Shown in pieces: positions 33,938 to 42,618 of a stretch of DNA of 64,000 nt. The translations under genes and the position numbers were made by a program. The notes under the pieces are model-generated. The model did no database searches and was not told where the DNA came from. It worked only from the letters and a program-made list of their open reading frames with translations. How positions within the stretch are numbered: position 1 is the first letter of the stretch; every line of letters begins with the position of its first letter. Origin of the DNA: Bifidobacterium canis (GTDB lineage Bacteria > Actinomycetota > Actinomycetes > Actinomycetales > Bifidobacteriaceae); the NCBI RefSeq assembly GCF_009727065.1, contig NZ_WNLP01000009.1:40301-104300 (forward strand), in the 5' to 3' direction.

Positions 33938-36130
33938 ATGGCTGTGAACCCCGACGATAAGCGGGACGAGCCCCTGCTGAGAACTGCGGATAAATACACG
34001 CAGGCCCCCAAGGTCTCCCACAAGCTCCTCACGAAAGAGGAACGTCAGGCAATCATCCAAGCTGACGAACAAAAAAGGCAGGAAGAGCGCAAGCTCGAAG
34101 AACACCAAGGAACTGGGCCAATCGGCCACTGGTGGCACAAGATGCGCACCGGCCCGAACAAGGTCACGGCGGCCATGGCCATCGTGGCGCTGGGCGTGGT
34201 GTATGGCGACATCGGCACGTCGCCGCTCTACACGATGCAGACCTTCCTCACGGGGCAGGGTGGCGTGGCTCACGCCAACGAAACGGCTGTCATCGGCATG
34301 CTCTCACTCGTGTTCTGGACGATGACGCTCATCGTCACGATCGAATATGTGCTCATCTGCATGCGCGTAGACAACAAGGGTGAAGGTGGCATCTTCGCGC
34401 TCTACTCGTTGCTGCGCAAATACGGCAAATGGCTCATCGTGCCCGCAATGATCGGTGGCGCCGCCTTCCTCGCGGATTCGGTGCTCACGCCTGCCATGTC
34501 TATCAGCTCGGCTGTGGAAGGCTTGCAGACGTTGCCCGGTCTGGAATCAGTGTTCGAATCCAATCCGAACCTGACGCTCATGATCACCATCGTCATCATC
34601 ATCGCCGTGTTCGCCGTGCAGTCGCGCGGCACCGAAAGCATCGGCAAGGTGTTTGGTTCGATGGTGCTCATCTGGTTCCTGTTCATCGGCATCGCCGGTG
34701 CCGTCAGCATGTCGCACAACCTGGAAGTGTTGCGCGCGTTGAACCCGGTGTATGGCATCCAGTTCCTGTTCAGCGGTGACAATCGCGCGGGCATTGCGCT
34801 TATGGGCACGGTGTTCCTCGCGATCACCGGTGCTGAAGCGCTCTACTCCGACATGGGTCATGTGGGTCGTGGCAGCATCTATGTCACTTGGCCATTCATC
34901 AACGTAGCGCTCGTGCTTTCGTACTTCGGCCAGGGCGCGTGGATCATCCGCACACTCAAAAACCCAGCCTTCGTGCACGAGGGAAGCACTCCTAACCCGT
35001 TCTTCGCCATGCTCACGCCAGGCATGCGTTACGTGGCCGTGCTGCTGTCGGTCATGGCGGGCGTCATCGCATCGCAGGCACTGATCTCCGGCGCATTCAC
35101 GATCGTCTCCGAGGCCACGCGCCTCAACTGGATGCCTCACCTGCAGGTGCGCTACCCGTCGCGTACGCGCGGGCAGCTCTACATTCCGACGATCAACGTC
35201 GTGCTGTGCTGCTCCACACTGATCGTGCTGCTACTGTTCCGCAACTCCGAGCATATCGCCGCCGCCTATGGCTTGGCGTTGACGATCACGATGATCATGA
35301 CGTCGATTCTCGTCACCGTCTACTTGTGGCACAAGCGCAACAAGATCGCCGCGATCGTGTTCGCAGTCATCTTCCCGACGATCATGCTGATGTTCTTCAT
35401 CGCATCGATGGCGAAGTTCCTGCACGGCGGCTGGTTCACGCTGTTGCTCGCGCTCGCCATTCTCACGGTCATGTATACGTGGGACGAGGGCACGAAGCTG
35501 GAACGCGCGCAGCGCCGTCACATGAGCCCGGAGGATTGCCTGCCGGTGCTGCAGCGCTTGCATGACGACGACACGATCCCGTATTATGCGGACAACATCG
35601 TGTATTTGACCTCAGATACCGAGATGAAGCGCATCGACACCGATATCTTCTTCTCGATATTCGCAAATCACCCGAAGCGTGCACGCGCATGGTGGGCAGT
35701 GTCTGTGGAGACTGCGGACGAGCCGTTCACACGCGAATACTCGGTGGAGACGCTCGGCACGGACTTCCTGTTCCGCGTGCGTATTCGCTTGGGATTCAAG
35801 GTGCGCACATCGGTGCCTGCATATTTGCATCAGATCATGCACGATCTGCTGCGCAGCGGTGAGCTGCCGTCACAGAAGACCTCATACCCGAAGGTCGACG
35901 CTGATCCTGAAATCGGCCCGATCCGCTACGTGCTCATCCACAAGGAACTGATGCCGGAATCGAAGGTGTCGTCGAAGGGCGCGATGGCTCTGCGCATCAA
36001 GTACGCGATCCGCCACGTGGCAGGTTCGCCGACCAAGTGGTTCGGCTTGGCGCCATATGATCCAGTGACTGAAGTGCAGCCGCTCTTCCTTGCCACCGTG
36101 CGCCCGCCGAGGTTGAAGCGCATCAATTAG
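33938..36130 (+). CDS. kup: Potassium uptake protein, KUP/HAK/KT family
   Basis: 730 residues: a charged cytoplasmic N-terminus (about 75), twelve predicted membrane helices beginning VTAAMAIVALGVVYGDIGTSPLYT, and a soluble C-terminal domain from about residue 520. GVVYGDIGTSPLY and DNKGEGGIFALYSLL are family signatures. It imports K+ with protons. The exact start is uncertain: ATG 33926, ATG 33938 and GTG 33944 are all possible, with AAAAGG best spaced for GTG 33944. Confidence 0.93.
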   Translation: MAVNPDDKRDEPLLRTADKYTQAPKVSHKLLTKEERQAIIQADEQKRQEERKLEEHQGTGPIGHWWHKMRTGPNKVTAAMAIVALGVVYGDIGTSPLYTMQTFLTGQGGVAHANETAVIGMLSLVFWTMTLIVTIEYVLICMRVDNKGEGGIFALYSLLRKYGKWLIVPAMIGGAAFLADSVLTPAMSISSAVEGLQTLPGLESVFESNPNLTLMITIVIIIAVFAVQSRGTESIGKVFGSMVLIWFLFIGIAGAVSMSHNLEVLRALNPVYGIQFLFSGDNRAGIALMGTVFLAITGAEALYSDMGHVGRGSIYVTWPFINVALVLSYFGQGAWIIRTLKNPAFVHEGSTPNPFFAMLTPGMRYVAVLLSVMAGVIASQALISGAFTIVSEATRLNWMPHLQVRYPSRTRGQLYIPTINVVLCCSTLIVLLLFRNSEHIAAAYGLALTITMIMTSILVTVYLWHKRNKIAAIVFAVIFPTIMLMFFIASMAKFLHGGWFTLLLALAILTVMYTWDEGTKLERAQRRHMSPEDCLPVLQRLHDDDTIPYYADNIVYLTSDTEMKRIDTDIFFSIFANHPKRARAWWAVSVETADEPFTREYSVETLGTDFLFRVRIRLGFKVRTSVPAYLHQIMHDLLRSGELPSQKTSYPKVDADPEIGPIRYVLIHKELMPESKVSSKGAMALRIKYAIRHVAGSPTKWFGLAPYDPVTEVQPLFLATVRPPRLKRIN

Positions 36131-36149
36131 TGCGCTCGAGTGCGCTAAC

Positions 36150-36215
36150 GTCGCCTCGTAATGCAATTGCCCGCGAAATCCGCCGATTTCGCGGGCAATT
36201 GCATTACGAGGCGAC
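36150..36215. terminator. Perfect 31-bp hairpin after kup
   Basis: 31 bases (36150-36180) are exactly complementary to 36185-36215, with a 4-base CGCC loop. There is no T-run. It is probably a bidirectional terminator or mRNA-stabilising structure. Confidence 0.7.
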
Positions 36216-36294
36216 AGTATGCGTAAATAACCCTCTATAAGAAACTCCGATAGCGAACTGCGAAACTCTCCGCGAGTGCAACGCATTCGCGCGC

Positions 36295-36300
36295 TAGACT
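36295..36300 (+). promoter_or_regulatory. -10-like TAGACT eight bases before the amidotransferase
   Basis: TAGACT ends 8 bases before the ATG with no ribosome binding site between: a leaderless pattern. Confidence 0.45.
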
Positions 36301-36308
36301 CAACAACC

Positions 36309-37187
36309 ATGTGCAGATTATTGGGATACGCGACCGCGAATGAGAACATCAGCCTTCGCGACGTGCTGGGTGCCGAGAACCTCGGCACCTTCCGCGAGCT
36401 GAGCGAAGTCCACAACGACGGTTGGGGCGCGGCTATGGTGCGCGAACCCGAGCAGACTGCGCATATCACGGATGGCGGTGCGCCGTCTCCTTCCACCGGC
36501 TCGGCGATCTACCGCAACACGATCGCCGCGCGATATGATTCGATGTTCGATGATATCGCAACGGTCGGTGTGCGCGGCGGCATCTGGCACTTGCGCTTGG
36601 CCAGCTCGAATCTGCCGCTTGTGCTCGAAAATCAGCAGCCGTTCTATGCGAGCGGCCTGAGCTTCATTCACAACGGCGACATCAGCGACGCGCAGGGGCG
36701 CAATATCACGACGAACCGCGCGTACCCGGTCGACCTGAGTCTCGTGCAGTCCACCGGCGGCCGCTCTGATTCGGCGATTTATTTCGCGATCGTGCTGCAA
36801 TATTTGGGTTACGGGTATGAGCTCGAAGAAGCGCTCGCGCAGGCAGTGCGTGAGCTGCGCTCCGCATACCCGGACTCCAGCTACAACTGCATGATTCAAA
36901 GCCGCGACCAGCTGATCGTGCTCGAAGCGCACAACGACAGCGTGAGCCAGCGTGATCTGCAGGGCGTGACCAGCGTCTACGCACAATACGGTCGCGCCGA
37001 CGAAGCCAAGGACTACCGCACGATTCGCTACCGTGCCATCACCGGAAGCAATGGCGAGCAGAAGGGCGTGCTCGCGGCAAGCAGCGGCTTCTCGCAGCCT
37101 GCCTCCGAAGGGTGGAACGATCTCGGCAACAACACGATGCTCGTGGCTTCGAACCGCACCGGCGCTTTCCGCATCCGTTCCATCTGA
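36309..37187 (+). CDS. Class II glutamine amidotransferase
   Basis: 292 residues. The protein starts MCRLLGYA, so after Met removal Cys becomes the N-terminal nucleophile of the Ntn-hydrolase fold. HNDGWGAAM, WHLRLASS and FIHNGDIS are the conserved glutamine-site blocks of YafJ/EgtC-type proteins. It would release ammonia from glutamine or a gamma-glutamyl substrate; no synthetase domain is fused. No ergothioneine genes are nearby. Confidence 0.85.
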   Translation: MCRLLGYATANENISLRDVLGAENLGTFRELSEVHNDGWGAAMVREPEQTAHITDGGAPSPSTGSAIYRNTIAARYDSMFDDIATVGVRGGIWHLRLASSNLPLVLENQQPFYASGLSFIHNGDISDAQGRNITTNRAYPVDLSLVQSTGGRSDSAIYFAIVLQYLGYGYELEEALAQAVRELRSAYPDSSYNCMIQSRDQLIVLEAHNDSVSQRDLQGVTSVYAQYGRADEAKDYRTIRYRAITGSNGEQKGVLAASSGFSQPASEGWNDLGNNTMLVASNRTGAFRIRSI

Positions 37188-37217
37188 CTCATCTACACAG
37201 ACACGCGCTGCGCGGGG

Positions 37218-37223
37218 TAGAGT
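37218..37223 (+). promoter_or_regulatory. -10-like TAGAGT seven bases before the HD hydrolase
   Basis: TAGAGT ends 7 bases before the ATG; the intervening GGGGAAC could instead act as a weak ribosome binding site. Confidence 0.35.
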
Positions 37224-37230
37224 GGGGAAC

Positions 37231-38010
37231 ATGAGCGGAATAATTCCTACACGAGAACAAATCGACGAACTGCATCGCAAATGCGCGCAATCTGAAGCCG
37301 CATACGATCTGATTCACACGCATTGCGAGATTATCGCGACGATCACACGGCAGCTGATCCACCGCCAGAACGAACTGTTCATGCGTCGTGACACGCTTCC
37401 GCACGACGCGCTCGAGCGCACTGGCAACTACGCGGTTATAGCAGGCAAGCAGATGGGCGGCGAACAACCTGCCGATGAGCCCGCGCCAGTGCCGGCGACC
37501 GATGGCGTGATCGGAGGCATGATTCCGACGCGCATCATCGACGAGGAACTCGCCACACTGGGCGCGCTGCTGCACGACATCGGCACGTATAGCGTGCTCA
37601 AAGACGACGGTTCGCACGGCGAGCAGCTCACTTTTGACGGCCCACGCTACGTCGAGCACGGTTTGATCGGCTACGAATTATTGCTCAACGAAGGCTATGA
37701 CGAGTCGATCGCCGAGTTCGCACGCAATCACACCGGTTGCGGATTGACGAAAGAAGACGTCATCGCGCAACATTTGCCGTTGCCACCGGCTGACTATGTG
37801 CCACGCAATCTCGAGCAGGAAGTGGTTATGGTGGCAGATAAATACCACAGCAAATCGGTGCCGCCGAAGTTCCTGACTGCTGCCAGTTACGCGCGCAAGG
37901 CCGCGCGCTTCGGCGCGGATAACGAGCAGCGCTGGATCGAACTGGTGCGCAAATACGGTGAACCAGATGTGCCCGCGCTCGCCAAGCAATACGACATGCG
38001 ACTTGTGTAG
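37231..38010 (+). CDS. HD-domain phosphohydrolase
   Basis: 259 residues. The HD motif LLHDIGTYSV lies in the middle, and downstream EHGLIGYELLLNEG and FARNHTGCGL complete the metal-binding set. Such enzymes hydrolyse nucleotides or phosphate esters; the substrate is not predictable. It starts 43 bases after the amidotransferase stop and ends at a strong terminator. Confidence 0.85.
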   Translation: MSGIIPTREQIDELHRKCAQSEAAYDLIHTHCEIIATITRQLIHRQNELFMRRDTLPHDALERTGNYAVIAGKQMGGEQPADEPAPVPATDGVIGGMIPTRIIDEELATLGALLHDIGTYSVLKDDGSHGEQLTFDGPRYVEHGLIGYELLLNEGYDESIAEFARNHTGCGLTKEDVIAQHLPLPPADYVPRNLEQEVVMVADKYHSKSVPPKFLTAASYARKAARFGADNEQRWIELVRKYGEPDVPALAKQYDMRLV

Positions 38011-38052
38011 TTCTGCGATGTTGACTGCAAACTGACGCATACAAGATAAGCA

Positions 38053-38098
38053 AATGCGGGGCAGGCTAGAACTCGGTAGTTCTAGCCTGCCCCGCATT
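38053..38098. terminator. Bidirectional terminator, 21-bp stem
   Basis: The stem 38053-38073 pairs exactly with 38078-38098 around CGGT. It lies between convergent genes (HD hydrolase and the leftward ABC ATPase). Confidence 0.85.
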
Positions 38099-38119
38099 AC
38101 TCATGTTGAAATAAGTGAT

Positions 38120-39228
38120 TTAGCGCAGATCGATGACGTTGTTGAAGTGTGCGGCAACATCGTCGTTCGTCGTCACGACGATGATTGAGCGCTGCTTGTT
38201 CTGCGTGCTCACCTGATCTTGCAGCAGGCCAAGGATCTGCTCGCTGTCTTCGTCGTTGAGATTCACCGTGAGATCGTCGACGATCACGTAGTCCGGATCG
38301 ATGGCGATCGCACGCGCGATTTGAGACGAGCCTCGTCAACGGGATCGAGCTTGCCAGCCAAAGTCTTCTCGTCAGCCTCGGTGTTCTCACCGAAATGCAC
38401 GGCATCAAGCAGATCTTTGGCAATGTCTTTCGTCGGCCTGAGGAACGTCTGACCGGAGGCATTCATCACATAGAGCAGATTGCCAAGCGCATTGAGATCG
38501 GCGCGCAACGAGAACTGCGGTGTGATCATGCCCAAGCGATGCCCGCGCAGCTGCTCCGCGTCCAAATCCGTGTATGGCGTGGTTTTCGTCATGACCTGGC
38601 CGCTGGTAGGCGCTATGAAACCACCCATCAGGGCGAGCAGAGCCGCATGCCTGCGCTGATCGGTGCTGTCGAGCACAACCGCATAGCATTCGCCGGCCTC
38701 GAAGCTCAGCGTCAGATCGTGCCAGATATGCTCTTTCGTTTTCCGGTCTGCCAGCGTCACATCGTGGAGCGACAGCATCGGGTAGGCGCGGAAAATCGAC
38801 GCGGAAGCGACATCCGGCGCTTTGTCGCGGTGCTCGTCTTTGCGCAATGAGGCATCGAGGCTGTTCGCCACATGCACCACATCGGGAACCGGAATGCTGC
38901 TGTGTGCTTCCGCCTCATCGTCAGCGGTTTCGCTCTCACCGCTGCCCGCAGTGCTGTGTTCGGCGTCGGCAGCCGAGGCCTCGTCTACAACCGTTTCGGA
39001 TTCCTCGCCATCGGAGTCGACGGTCACCGTGGCTTCTTCGATCGCATTGTCGCTATCGGCGTCATCGGTGAAGTCGACCACATATTCGAAGTTGGCGTGC
39101 TCAGCCGCCGTATCGACCGCATCGGTTGCGTTGGTTGCATCAGCAGCGTCAGTCGTGGCGTTCTCCGTGAGATCGGTGGAATCGACGGTGGAATCTTCGA
39201 CGGAATCGTTGAATTCTTTGTTGGCCAT
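38120..39228 (-). CDS. ABC ATPase-like subunit lacking Walker and signature motifs (one frameshift as sequenced)
   Basis: About 369 residues. The first 110 or so are an acidic Asp/Glu/Ala/Thr-rich tail. An ABC fold then follows (SLHDVTLADR, LTLSFEAGECYAVV, MGGFIAPTSGQV). The Walker A position reads LDSTDQRRHAA, with no GxxGxGKS; the signature position reads DPVDEARL; the Walker B reads VIVDDLTVNL. The usual ATP-binding residues are therefore missing. One T missing at 38320-38322 breaks the frame; restoring it gives LKIARAIAIDPDYVIVDD and continues to the stop at 38120. GAGGAGTGAC precedes the ATG at 39228, one base after the permease stop. Probably a regulatory or non-hydrolysing partner of that permease. 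Confidence 0.7.
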
Positions 39229-39229
39229 G

Positions 39230-40570
39230 TCACTCCTCGGAGGTTGCGGAATCGGAAATGTATGGGGACTGGAACATGCGCATCGTGCGGAACGCAGCCA
39301 CACGTATGCCAGCGATGGCGCTCAATGCGATGCAGGCGAGCGCGCCGATCCAGATGGCCTGCCAGATCAGGCCGCCGGTCGCATGAACGCTATGCTGTGC
39401 GTTGAGCGCACCAGCCAGCGGATTCGCGCATGTGGCGCCGATCGTGATGCCGATCGCCAATCCGATGAGCGTCGGGAACAGCGTTTCCAGCATGAACTGC
39501 CATGCGATGCGCCCCTTGGAGACGCCGACGAGCAAAGCCATGCCGATCTCGTTCGAACGTGGTAGCGCCGCCAAAAGCACCAAGCCGATCAACGCCAAAG
39601 CACCGCAGATCCACAGCACGATCATCACGATGCGTGTCGTTTCGCTCAATGTGTTCAGCGCCTCGATCGACTGCATGTAGTGCTTGATGGTAGGCGAAGA
39701 CACTTCCATGCCCTTGGGCAGGTCGGCCTTCAGCGCAGCGGCGAACTTGTCGATGTCGCTGCGATTTTCGAAGGTGAACACGACGTTGAGGTCTGGAACC
39801 GACCAACCCTTGCCGTCAGTGGTGTCGAGCCCGTTGATGGCAAACGTGGTGTAGGTGGTGTAGAGCACGTTGTTGCGATTGTCTTTGGCGAATTTGGCGT
39901 CGTCGCCAAGCGCGTTGTCGGGATTCGACGTGTAGCGGTAGATGCCACACACCGTGTATTCATACGTGGTCTCTGAATCGGTCGGATTGCCGATCTTGAT
40001 TGTGCTTCCCACCTTGAGATTATTTTTCTTCGCAAGTTCTTCGGAAACGAGCACATTCTGCGCCAGCGAATTCGAATAATCGAGTCCCTTGCCCTCGATC
40101 ACCTTATAGGTGCCGTATTCGTTGACTTGCGCGGCCTCAGACGTGTAGAAACTCTGCAACGTGAGATTGCCGCCGGTTTTATCTTCGCTCGCTTTGCTCG
40201 TCGAATCAGTGGTGATCGCCTGAATCGATGCGCTCTGACGCACCGGAATCGACTCCGCCACCGTGTATTTGTATTGCACACCCTTCGTCTGCGCGGCGGA
40301 AGCAAGCTTGTCGTAATCACTCCACGACAAATAATGATCGGTCCAACTGGAGTCATCTCCCTGGCGAGTCTGCAGCAGCGAGCTGCTCGGGCGCACCACT
40401 GCGGTTGCCGACTGCTTGTCGAGCGTCTCCGTGCGCGCCTTCGTATTTTCGTGCACAACCGCGCCGCCGAACGTCGACCACATCGCCACGATCAAGCTGA
40501 CAAGAAGAAGCAGCAAGCTGCGCCACGGGTGACGCCCCAGCTGCTTCCATGCTTGACTGAAGATGAACAT
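39230..40570 (-). CDS. ABC transporter permease, FtsX/MacB type
   Basis: 446 residues: an N-terminal helix (LLLLLVSLIVAMWSTFG), a large extracellular domain (about 40-310), then three C-terminal helices of the FtsX domain (IVMIVLWICGALALIGLVLL onward). This is the half-FtsX layout of MacB-like mechanotransmission systems rather than a channel. TGGGGAA precedes the ATG at 40570. It is co-transcribed with the downstream ABC-like subunit. Confidence 0.85.
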   Translation of the reverse strand: MFIFSQAWKQLGRHPWRSLLLLLVSLIVAMWSTFGGAVVHENTKARTETLDKQSATAVVRPSSSLLQTRQGDDSSWTDHYLSWSDYDKLASAAQTKGVQYKYTVAESIPVRQSASIQAITTDSTSKASEDKTGGNLTLQSFYTSEAAQVNEYGTYKVIEGKGLDYSNSLAQNVLVSEELAKKNNLKVGSTIKIGNPTDSETTYEYTVCGIYRYTSNPDNALGDDAKFAKDNRNNVLYTTYTTFAINGLDTTDGKGWSVPDLNVVFTFENRSDIDKFAAALKADLPKGMEVSSPTIKHYMQSIEALNTLSETTRIVMIVLWICGALALIGLVLLAALPRSNEIGMALLVGVSKGRIAWQFMLETLFPTLIGLAIGITIGATCANPLAGALNAQHSVHATGGLIWQAIWIGALACIALSAIAGIRVAAFRTMRMFQSPYISDSATSEE

Positions 40571-40913
40571 ATATTCCCCACAATCCAGTTCAGGCACTCC
40601 ACAGTGCATTTATGTTCCTGCGTTGATTATATTTCCAACCCCAACTTGAAGAATCCTGTGAATCAGGGCACTCGTGAGCAAGTGAGCGGTAATGCACAAA
40701 TTCAGCGTGGATAGTGCGCAGTAATAATTCACAATATTGTGCATATCTCGAGTTTTATCCACAGTAATGTGTGCGTAAATATGCCAAAACCAGTGGATAA
40801 CTAGCGTATTGTCAACTTTTCCACAGCATTATGTGAACTATCCGCTCGCTCTGCCCACATTTGCCAGTGTGATTTCGCACACGCCACAACTACCTACAAG
40901 GAAATGAGGAACA
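40571..40913. other. Intergenic region with DnaA-box-like sequences
   Basis: TTATCCACA (40755-40763) is an exact DnaA-box consensus. AGTGGATAA (40792-40800), TTTTCCACA (40817-40825) and TAATGCACA (40690-40698) are one-mismatch copies. No gene is apparent. It could titrate DnaA, or the clustering may be chance. Confidence 0.35.
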
Positions 40914-42458
40914 ATGGCAGAACAGTTCGCATTCGACTCCGTCGCTTTTCTGCAGCTGCTCAATCAGCTGCGTCGCCGCTTCGACGAAGTGGTGTCTCAC
41001 GCACCGCTGAGTTTCGAGCAGATCGACGGGGATCTGGTGCAGCCGCAATGCGCGCACAAACACACCGAACGCGGCGAAAAGAACAGTGAAAGGAACATCG
41101 ACACGGTGGCTCTCGTGGAGGAGCCGAAAGCGATTTTCGAGCGGATCGACGCGCGCGTTGCAGAACTCACGGAAGAATTATTCAGCACGACGCACTGGGC
41201 ATGGATGATTTGCGTGGCGTCGCGCGGACTCGATTCGCGGTTTATCGACGATGCGCGCGCATTCCTCTCGTACTGCTCGTCGATGGTGCGCAAATTCGGC
41301 ATGGGCGCATGGCTCTACGACTTGCTCAACGATGCTACGATGTCGATGCTGCTGCACCGCCCCTCGGAACACATGCCGGTGGTGCAGACTCCGTATGAAT
41401 CGATCGTCGACGTGATTCGCCGCCGTCACCGCACGGTCGACCAGCGCTTCGGCACCGTGCGCGAGCGCGAGCAGTGCATTCGCGACCATACGCGTCACGC
41501 TCACGCGCTGGCCGCATACTGCACGCTCAAATGGGGGACTGCCGGCACACACCGCAGCACTATGGCGCAACTGCTGCTCAACGAGCCGGGACTCGGCATG
41601 TGCATGCTGCGCGAAGACAAAACGGTGCGTGACCTCGGCGCATGCCCAGACATGCGTTTCCGCCGCGTGATCAAATATGTGCGGCAGCTGCGCGTGCAAG
41701 CGGACTTCGAATACGCGAAAGATGCGCTGCACAGCGACGATATGCCGAACGTGGAGTCGCACGCGCCGGAAGTGCAAGACATGGATAAGAGATATTTGTA
41801 CGACGCGCGCAAACTCGTGGAGGCATACCGCGCACTCTGGCCGCGGCACACGCGCAGCACGGAGACCGTGCTCGGTGAGATCGAAGAACGAAACGCACTG
41901 CCGACGCAACCGTTGTGGGAGAACACCGTGTATTTGCGCGATCTCGCAATGTCGCTCATGGGCTCAAGCATGGCGTCGAAGCTGATCGGCGGTTTTGAGC
42001 GCAGAGATATGGAGGACTTCGAGAAAGGCGTGCGCCTGCTGAAGGCCATGTGCTCGCGCGTGCAGGAGCTGGGACTGCCGTTCCTGCCGATTCTCGTGAT
42101 CGAACAGCTGCATCAGAGCATGATGGAGATCGCGCACGAAGATTTCCCCAGCATAGAGATTCCCGATTACGAGCAGCTCGACTGCGAACATGACGATGAA
42201 CACGAGCTTGACGTGAGCGAATACAGCGGCGACGCCGTTGAAGACATGGCTGCGATGGTGCTGCAGCGCGTGTTCCCCGAGGAAGACGAGGCGAATGCGA
42301 ATATGGCGATGGCGCTGCTGCGTGTGCGCATGGGCGATTACGCGCAGGTCGTGATGGAACTGTTCGGCGATGATGAAGAGGGTTTGGACGATGATTCTGT
42401 CGACGATTTTCCCGATTCGGGTGGGAGGGGTGCCGCTGACTTCGATGTGATCGCCTGA
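40914..42458 (+). CDS. Hypothetical protein, 514 residues
   Basis: Not recognised. It is soluble (no signal peptide or membrane helix), helix-rich, with Cys/His residues scattered and a strongly acidic C-terminal quarter (YEQLDCEHDDEHELDVSEYS onward, then GDDEEGLDDDSVDDF). AAGGAAATGAGGA gives a good ribosome binding site before the ATG at 40914. It stands alone and ends at a 16-bp terminator stem at 42468-42508. Confidence 0.75.
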   Translation: MAEQFAFDSVAFLQLLNQLRRRFDEVVSHAPLSFEQIDGDLVQPQCAHKHTERGEKNSERNIDTVALVEEPKAIFERIDARVAELTEELFSTTHWAWMICVASRGLDSRFIDDARAFLSYCSSMVRKFGMGAWLYDLLNDATMSMLLHRPSEHMPVVQTPYESIVDVIRRRHRTVDQRFGTVREREQCIRDHTRHAHALAAYCTLKWGTAGTHRSTMAQLLLNEPGLGMCMLREDKTVRDLGACPDMRFRRVIKYVRQLRVQADFEYAKDALHSDDMPNVESHAPEVQDMDKRYLYDARKLVEAYRALWPRHTRSTETVLGEIEERNALPTQPLWENTVYLRDLAMSLMGSSMASKLIGGFERRDMEDFEKGVRLLKAMCSRVQELGLPFLPILVIEQLHQSMMEIAHEDFPSIEIPDYEQLDCEHDDEHELDVSEYSGDAVEDMAAMVLQRVFPEEDEANANMAMALLRVRMGDYAQVVMELFGDDEEGLDDDSVDDFPDSGGRGAADFDVIA

Positions 42459-42467
42459 GCATGCATT

Positions 42468-42508
42468 CTGGCGACCTGTATATTGTGCAGATATATACAG
42501 GTCGCCAG
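42468..42508 (+). terminator. Terminator after the hypothetical protein
   Basis: CTGGCGACCTGTATAT (42468-42483) pairs exactly with 42493-42508. Confidence 0.8.
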
Positions 42509-42618
42509 TTGTTTGCTGGTGAAGTTTTCAGCCGCTATGCCTAGACTATTAACGTATTTTTATTCTGTTGCTAGGGGCGTTCCGAAGATTCCTTGCAGAA
42601 GAGAGAATGAGGTATAGC

